Shown: one piece after another, positions 56,631 to 64,000 of the stretch | How the letters are laid out: each line of letters begins with the position of its first letter | Position numbering within the stretch: the first letter of the stretch is position 1 | Source of the DNA: Dermacentor variabilis | Taxonomy: Eukaryota; Arthropoda; Arachnida; Ixodida; Ixodidae | Assembly (NCBI RefSeq): GCF_050947875.1 | Contig: NC_134574.1 | Location: 152,374,934 to 152,438,933 of the forward strand | Length of the DNA: 64,000 bases | Reading direction: 5' to 3' | Translations under genes and position numbers: made by a program | The notes under the pieces: generated by a model | Databases searched by the model: none | What the model was told of the DNA's origin: nothing | The model's input: the letters and a program-made list of their open reading frames with translations, nothing else

Positions 56631-59600
56631 TATCCATCTGCAGGCGTCTGCTAAGCGTCGACATACGGCCGCGAGAGAAACGGCCATCACAACGAGGAAA
56701 GAGTCGTGCTCCAGTCGCCGAGAGCGTAATCTGAGGTCAGCATGTCTTGAAAGGTGATGAAGTGGTTGGTATCGACGAACAGCCTTGCTTCTTGATACCG
56801 CGTTTGCATGTTAGTTGGCAATAATGGCAAGAGTATATCCTAGGTCTTATTACGACTTGTCGTTCTTCCTTGAAATCTGGTATATTATCGCCAGCGCACC
56901 CAGTTTTTAAGGGTACTTTGCTCGAACCTCGAAAATGGCGCAGTTTCGCAGTGCCGTCGGAAAAGGAGTACGAACCTGCGGGAAAGGCATGGATCATATT
57001 GAGGAATCAACGCACTCCTAAGGCTATCAGAGAACACGGTGTATAATCCTATTTGTCTGCCATGAACCAGCGATCCAGGTCGTCTGCGCTTGCGCAAGCT
57101 TTGCTTTACTATAGTGTGCACAACTTGCTGTGGCACTAGAGGCAAACTGCGCGTAAGTAAGAACGCTACTGGAAATACTCCCGCACTCTCATCCGCGTTG
57201 TTTAACCTGGTGAAAAAAGCAAGGCCGTAACATGTTATTTTGCAGTCGCATAATAAGATAAAAAAAATGCGCGATTGTGTGCTGAATTTTGCGGCTTATT
57301 TTCCTGCTTTTCTATTCCGAGTTTGGCCAAATGCAAAACTGTCGCGCGTGTAAGCTATACTCTGACTAAACATCAGCTCCAAGAGAACAAAATTGCTTTC
57401 CCACGCCGCCCAAATACTTGAGGAGTAACAGTGTGTAGAGGCTTCACTACTGTAGCTTCCCCTTTATTGCCACTGACAGCTGTTGGTGGGTATCCTTGGT
57501 GGCTATTGACCCTTTACGCGGAGCAGTTTGTTCTGGAGAAACGAGATGACGCTACCGGCGGCGCGCCGTAAGTAGCCTCGACGACAGCGCACGAATACGA
57601 AACTACGACCGCTTCCACCTTGCTTCTTTACGATCAGCTGTCGGAAACGCAACTGAGTTTTCCCTAATGTACTGTGCTCCAATCATGCTGAAACGAATTA
57701 TTTGAATTCAAGACGTGCGTGGCCTAATGGAATGAAGTTGTGTAGCCAAGTTTGCGGACTGCTGCTGCAGCTGTCCGTACACGTGATACCGGCACTTCGA
57801 GATGTGCGGCTTTCCTCGAGGATACAGAAATTTGCTCATCCGCCAGCGTTGTTTCGTTAGCCTTCAAAGAAAGTGCTTCGGCCCCGGAACGTCGGCAAGA
57901 GTGAGTACCACTCGTCAAACAATGACAAAAGGAGTAGCGCTGCTTTTTGTTACAGTAAGTTTCGCGCACAATGTCAACACACATGTACCCCACCTGGCAC
58001 GGAATACTACGCCCACTTTGTCGACAACGTGTCAGTGCGTGAAGGGGCGCACACTTGAATATATTCGCACCATTTACGCACGATAAATGACGGACTACAC
58101 CGATAGCGCACGAATGGACGAAGCTGAATGTTTCGTGACTGTCCGCAAGAGCAGGCGAGTTACTAGCGTTAATGCATCTTTGCTGCAAGAAGAAATTGGG
58201 TTAACCGAGAGTCCCGATCTTTGCTACAAGGTGTTCCAAGGTAAAAACAGCTGCGTATCAAGGCTAGCGTGCAGGAAGAACAAACCTATCTGAAGCGAGC
58301 ACATCCGCGAGCGCTTAGGCAGAAAATAATCAGATAGCTACCGCACCGAGGAAGTCAGAAGTGTGACAAGCCGCTGCTTCAACATTTTTGCCAAATAAAT
58401 AACGGAGAGCATAACACACTATTCCTGGTTTAATTCATGAGCGGAAATTTTGGATAGCTTGGAATACATATTTGGGCGCGCTTTTACAACAAGCAATATT
58501 TATGCTGAACGCGCTGTTTGGAATAGCTTCATCTCCGAAAGCACTTTTGCATGTTCTTTGAAGTTATGGTCAAAGCTTAGTTTCGTCTGTCCAGTCACCG
58601 TCTACGATACCTCCCGAAGCAGAGGTTTGCTAAGCCGCACCGGCGTCATAAAAAAAAAAAATTTAAGCATGGAGGCAGTTGAGGCAAGCAATGTACGCGT
58701 CACCATGTGATCAAGCATGGCAGCGCTCACGGGATCGCCGCGAAAAGGGTCAACATAGTGCAAGGGCGATAACGAGTGACGATGAGCCCGCAATAATGGC
58801 GTGATCTCGCGCGCGCATGCGAGGAAAGCAGGAAGGAAGCGCGGCGTCTTCAGTCGCGCGCTAGGATCGGAGGGGGGTGGGGGCGGAGGGGACAAGCGAC
58901 GTTGTATTCCAGCAGCAACTGCATATTTCGCGCCTGCGCGCCTTATCTCAAAAGCGATCTTGCTTGCAGGCTGAGTCTAGGCGCTTCGACGGCTAACGTG
59001 CTGCGTTATCGCCGCTGAGTTTCCGTTGAAGCGATAGCGAAAAGTTCATTGCACTCGCTGCAGCGCAGCAGAGTGTTGATGCGTCGACGATTCGTACCTT
59101 TTGCCTTATGTGCGTGCTGCGTTCTCGACACGAGACGAACCCGGGACCTCTATTAGTCCTGAGAATTGACTACAGGGGCGCTGCGAGCGCCACTCGCGTG
59201 ACGGCAGGCCACGGACTCGCGCCTGTCCTCTGCTGCAGTTCGGGCGGTGTTCGGGCACCATCTGCAGTGTTTTAATTTGTTCGCTCTCGTTCCCTCTGCT
59301 TTACTTATGGCGTTAATGTCAAATACATTCTTGCTACGTCTTCGTTCGCTAAAATTTATTCAAAGAGCTTATTTCTTAGATGACCATACGTTTCTCAAAG
59401 GCAACGCTAAAGTGCCAGCCGAAGGAACGCTGACCAGCCCATTGAGGGTTTTTTATGCACGGATTGACAACCGCAAAAGCATAGCATATGAGAATCCAGT
59501 TATGGTACCATACCTGCCTCGGTGCAACAAGTATCTCGCAAAAGCTGGCTAAATATGACTACTGCAACAGTTACCTTGATTTTAATCCGCTAAAACAGGT

Positions 59601-61194
59601 CTGCTCTCGACGAGTAGTTCACGGTATAATATCAATATTTTGCCTTTCTTCACAGAAATGCTCGGGAGTAACAGGAGGACTTAACCAGCATTGGAGTTTA
59701 GATTCTACCAGCTCCACTTGCTTCTTTATCTGCTTCTCAAAATTAGGCGGTTCTTCACGTGTTTCATTGGCGATAATTTGAAGTAAAGCTGATTGAGGCT
59801 TACAGCTGTTTGCAGAATACGAAAGGAGTATACCAATACATCTTCCCTTTTCCGTGCTACTTGATCAATTTTCAGGTGTGTGCTGCTTGAGGAATATAGA
59901 TGACGAATCTCTTTTGGCGAACTCTCACAGTCTGCTCAGCCCAATTTTTTTAGTGAAATAAGCCTTTTGGACCGTATGGATGCAGGCAGAAAGAAGCCTA
60001 AGCTTAGTACGTTAGTACTATGGGGCATATTGTAGATGTCATAATTTCCCGGTAGAGGGCTGAAATAAAGTGCGACATGTAAGGCTTATGGTGTCTTCCT
60101 TATGAATGTTTACAAGGTTCTCCTTTATTTACTGACGAAGCGAAAAGTTATCCGTTTGTATAATTAAACACCACTGGATCGAGACATGGTGAGGAAGAAG
60201 TTACTTGAATTTTCCTTTTCGAGGCACCCTAAGCTGCGCTCTATTACCCCGAGTATAATTCAAGCATTGTATTTGGCGCTGTAATGAACTCCTTCATCGT
60301 TTCAGTTCGAAGTTGTAGTGAACTGATGGGTTTCGGAAACAATGCGTGCCTCGCCGTAACGAAAGTTGGTTGCTATATACCGCTGCGTGAGGGGTGCGCC
60401 ATCTTGTTTATAAAGGCAGCTGAGGGCCACCATGAAACATTCCATCGCTTGCGATTGATTGACTCTAGATTTTAACCACGAAACTTTTCTTTATGATAAT
60501 TGCTACAATGGTATTTGCGAATTAACCATGTAGATACGCTACATGACGCACCGTCGTGTTAGCAGTCATGAGCGTTTTGCTTTATGGGATCCTGTTTCAG
60601 AGAGCGGTGAAAGGAGCAGAAAACTTTTTCATACGAAATACAAGCCAAACTTCTTCTTTTTACGCATTAATAAAGTGGTGATATTTGACTAGAATAACTA
60701 ACCAGAGTAATAAGAATCATGATGACAGCTTCACTGGGCAGTGTCTTTGTGACAAAGATAACATGTTGACACCAAATGCCAAGATTTTTCTTCCGTGTAA
60801 AATGGAATGTCTCTCATAGCCAAGTACTAAGGGAATGTTAAACATTTAGATTAGCATCATATACGACTTCGCGTGTTGAATTTCGAGACATTGTTCTTGC
60901 GCAAAATTTGCGCACTGATACGGCGCATATATGCATTGCAAAACCAGTAGACCCCTTCAAGACTACATAGCTTGCTATATTGAAGCCGCAAATTTTCTTT
61001 ATTCCCGTGCTTTTGAAGGAACTGTGATTCAGGCGTGGCAGCAAAAAGAAGCCGACATGTCCTTAAATAAGTACGGCTCGAGCCGCCCATACCCCAAGCG
61101 TACACGAAGGGAACGAGCACGCGCAGCAGCCGAGCGAGACGGAGCGAGCGGTGTCCTGGCCGTGACGCAACTCTCGAGAGGGCGCCACTCCAAG
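56631..61194. other. No recognisable gene; one CpG-rich patch
   Basis: See the promoter-like patch at 58690-59060 and the Cys-rich frame discussed under findings (57724-58188, minus). Otherwise unassigned. Confidence 0.4.
58690..59060. promoter_or_regulatory. Promoter-like CpG-rich patch
   Basis: CpG-dense stretch with a GC-box-like GGTGGGGGCGGAGGGG near 58876-58891 and an NRF1-like CGCGCATGCGAG near 58812-58823 (one mismatch to the usual palindrome). No gene is recognised beside it, so a promoter role is only suggested by composition. Confidence 0.22.
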
Positions 61195-61625
61195 TACTCG
61201 CCGAGATATAAGCAGGAAAAAGAAGCATGTGCTTGCTGCGCTAAATCTAGGGAAGCGATGGCGCATGTTTTATTAGAATGTGAAGACGTCTGCCCATCGG
61301 TCGATATAGGCACCACTGTCCTCCTTGAAGCCCTTGGGTTCAGCGAGAGCAGGGGGAAAGTAAAGATGTCTGCAACAGGAATTAGTGAGAGGGGACTGGA
61401 AGATTGGTGGAGTGAAAGCAGGGAAACGACAGAAAACGGAGACGTACTAAGGCAAAGTTCGCAATAGATGGTCAGAAAATTTGGTTGCGGGAGTTCATAT
61501 TGGTTTTTATCTCCATTTCTTTTTTAACCTAGGTAGAACATTAGGCAATATAATAGCAAGAGCTTGGTGGCGCAACACACCGCCCCGTTCCAAAGGGGAC
61601 GCTCATAACGTCCGTCCATCCATCC
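61195..61625 (+). mobile_element. GGAT-tail LINE, 3' end (copy C)
   Basis: Plus-strand 5'-truncated copy. It begins RYKQEKEACACCAKSREAMA and continues HVLLECEDVCPSVD through LGFSESRGKVKMSATGIS to a stop at 61465-61467. The 3' UTR has AGCTTGGTGGCGCAACACAC and ends with a short CCGT/CCAT tail. The same family as 11062-14140. Confidence 0.88.
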
Positions 61626-61936
61626 TCTGAAGCCCTTGGGTTCAGCGAGAGCATAAAAGTACAGATGTCCACAATAGGCATTATTAAGGGGCGATCAGAG
61701 GGTTGGTGGAAGAAAAGTAGGGAAACGAGAAAAAAGATCAGACGTACAAAAGCTCGCAAGTTCGCAATGGGGGATCAGAAACTTTGGTTGCGGGAGTTCA
61801 TAGTTATTTTTTTCTTTTTTTCTTGTTTAACTTAGGTAGGACATTAGGCAGTATAATAACAAGAGCTTGGTGGCGCTACCTACTGCCCCATCTTAAAGGG
61901 GGCGCAAAAACCGTCCATCCATCCATCCATCCATCC
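61626..61936 (+). mobile_element. GGAT-tail LINE, 3' end (copy D)
   Basis: Starts within the same coding region as copy C (CTGAAGCCCTTGGGTTCAGC) directly at the end of copy C's tail, and ends with its own (CCAT)n tail (61911-61936). Confidence 0.88.
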
Positions 61937-64000
61937 TCTTGTTCAGGGCATAAGTGCGCTGTAGTGTCCCTGCTCCAGCGGGGAACAGAGTTCCGCATAG
62001 GTCCGCCAGTATGTTCCCGCTATGCGGTGGAGCCACTCCTCGCGGGCGTAGGAGGCAAAACCCATGCGGTGTTCAATTGCTTTTTTGCCTTCGAGCTACA
62101 TTCGCCAATTGTTCGCAAGCGCTGAGCAAAGTGGCACATTTTAATGTAGGCTACGCTCGAACCATTGGCGCAGCCGAAATAGAGCAGGGTTCCAATTCTC
62201 CGAAATTTTGTTTTTATGCAATATATACACGCATATATAAACACGCGCACGAACGTATAAGGGGTAGGACCCCATCGATCGCCCGAAATAAAATCGTGAA
62301 TATGCCCGTGGCTCGAGGAGCTGGAAATTTCGCGTGCAAACGCCCTGTACCTTGCCACAAAAGGCGCTGCAATGTTTTCCAGCAGGCATATGAAGTTTTC
62401 TCACCGAGGCCGGAAGACAAGAAACGTTTTAAAGGGTGTTTAAATAAAACTTCACACACGTAAGATTGAGAATTATGTGAACGTGTTTTCGCTGCAAAAC
62501 CCAGCCAATTAATGATCGTTGTCAAGGGAACTATCGCGCCTGTAATAATGTCAAGAACCGTTACCACAGCGTCATTCCTCACTAACCGTCGTTCAAAGCA
62601 GCTACACGTAGATTTAAAAGCATTTCAAATGTTTCATGCACCCACTTTGTACAGAGCTTAATTTAACCATTCATTCATACCGCAGACTTAGCAGCTGCTT
62701 AGTAGCAGCAAATCTTCATGGGGAAAAAGATTAAATATGGACAAGCCTCAAGATCAAATTCATTTCGTACAAGGGAATGGATGACGAATGGCTGCAGGCA
62801 GAAGGGCAAGAGTGCTGTTTCTTGAAGCCTTGTGGTGCAGAATTAAAAGCAACTGGAAAGTCAAAAAGCTATGAAGAGTAACAACAGGTTATTTTTATTG
62901 CGCTAATCACGTCAAGATGGCAAACTTCCAAAGTAATTATTCACGCATTGCAGACTCTAGTATGACACATTTTTCTTGATCTGTTCCCACTGCTCGGGTC
63001 AATTTGCTATAACGCAGTGCTTATTAAACATACCGACGTAATTTTACATTGCTCACGCCGACTAATGCCGATCGAACAAGCAAGATATTGCGGGCGGTAA
63101 ATGCTGAAGCTAGCATGCAGTTGTCTTGTAAGCGGGAGCACGCAAGGTTTTCGCTTACTACAAAACAGTGAACACTAGCACATCAATTAAAGTTAGATGA
63201 GAAAATCAGAAGGCCAACAAGAATTAAAAACAGTAGGAAAAAACCAGGGTGCAGCGGGAAAATTGTATCGGCTAGTACTTACTCTGTTTTGAAAACACTG
63301 TCCTAGAGTTGTCTAGTTGGTAAACTAACTTTCTTGGCGTATATGTGCAGCTTGACAAAGACATGTCGTTCATTCTTTGTCCCGCGTCTGTGGCGAGCTT
63401 CACATATACGCCGAAAAGCGCACAAGTGAGCAACCTTTCATGCCACCCGTACCCATCTCAGCGTTAACACGGGTGTTACTCGAGATAGATGTTGCTTTAG
63501 TGTACACAAGGCAAACTCACCAATGTAAATAAGGAGAACGCATTTGGCATTTTCTGGTCGCTTTCGGAGCTGGCCAGTCTCGGCTGATACGCAGTAGCCA
63601 TACGCGTCGCTGGCGCACGTCTGCCCGTTCGAGCGGCAGCGCGTGAGAAGCTTCGCCAGCTTCCGTGAGGTTTCTGCAGTTTGGTGCGTTGCGTCCCTTC
63701 ATACTGTAATACAAGTGTCAATATAATGTGTGCCGTAACATTTCACCGAGGTCCTTGGCTTGATATCGTCGAATAACGTACCTACAGCCCGGAGCCGATG
63801 AATGCAACGCACGCTCGACGGTAAGCTTATTGCAATGTCGATGGCACTGACGCAAACAACGAGTCGCATTCGAGCCCTTAAAGTTGGCTTCGGACGGTGC
63901 AGTTGAACATTTGACGTCATTTTGTAGCTCTCGGCGAATAGCGGTGCGAGCACCGCCGGAAAGGTTATGCGCAAGGGTGCTCCCTGCGGGAGCATATACA
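61937..64000. other. No recognisable gene
   Basis: Frames of up to 169 codons (61954-62463, plus) show no domain. No repeat partner was noticed in the window. Confidence 0.45.

Noticed and set aside
59100..59170. Possible tRNA (CGAACCCGGGACCTC resembles an antisense T-arm)
   Set aside because: No acceptor stem, D-arm or anticodon arm can be built from the neighbouring bases.
61954..62463. 169-residue frame downstream of the LINE tails
   Set aside because: No similarity to any domain I know, and a conflicting frame of similar size exists on the opposite strand.

Overview
The window reads as repeat-dense nuclear DNA of an arthropod, most likely an ixodid (hard) tick. The basis is the repeat content: a tRNA-derived SINE of a type I associate with ticks, several LINE clades with short-repeat tails, Gypsy LTR elements, a Penelope-like GIY-YIG fragment, a THAP-bearing DNA element and long microsatellites. 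The species is an inference; nothing here fixes it. I recognise no host protein-coding gene, tRNA, rRNA or CRISPR array. Nearly every coding signal belongs to a transposable element, and almost all are broken.

Layout. 0-5 kb: a (TA)n array, then a SINE split by a ~1.2 kb foldback element. 5-6.8 kb: minus-strand Gypsy integrase fragment. 8.6-10.05 kb: TTAA-flanked element with terminal inverted repeats and a minus-strand THAP domain (Kolobok-like). 10.8-14.1 kb: two minus-strand copies of one LINE family ending in a (GGAT)n array. 16.3-17.9 kb: a dispersed repeat, a long (GT)n array and a Penelope-like endonuclease remnant. 18.5-19.1 kb: 3' end of an RTE-type LINE. 20.9-21.4 kb: a single-arm relative of the foldback. 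22.8-27.1 kb: I-superfamily LINE, 5'-complete and 3'-truncated. 29.1-31.5 kb: CR1-type LINE with a 623-codon uninterrupted reverse-transcriptase frame.

39.3-49.7 kb is a three-level nest. A minus-strand gag-like frame is split by a plus-strand Gypsy element (153-bp LTRs, ATAT target duplication). That Gypsy is itself split in its protease region by a second copy of the I-type LINE (12-bp target duplication TTCTTCAGTTAG). 50.7-50.9 kb: an antisense SINE. 55.2-56.6 kb: two LINE 3' ends in tandem. 61.2-61.9 kb: two more tandem 3' ends of the GGAT-tail LINE.

The elements do not work together as a pathway. Their overlaps give an order of insertion. The most interesting structures are the foldback with hammerhead-like cores, the TTAA/THAP element, the nested LTR/LINE insertion with readable target duplications, and the repeated origin of microsatellites from LINE tails. 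Stretches with no recognisable content are listed explicitly.
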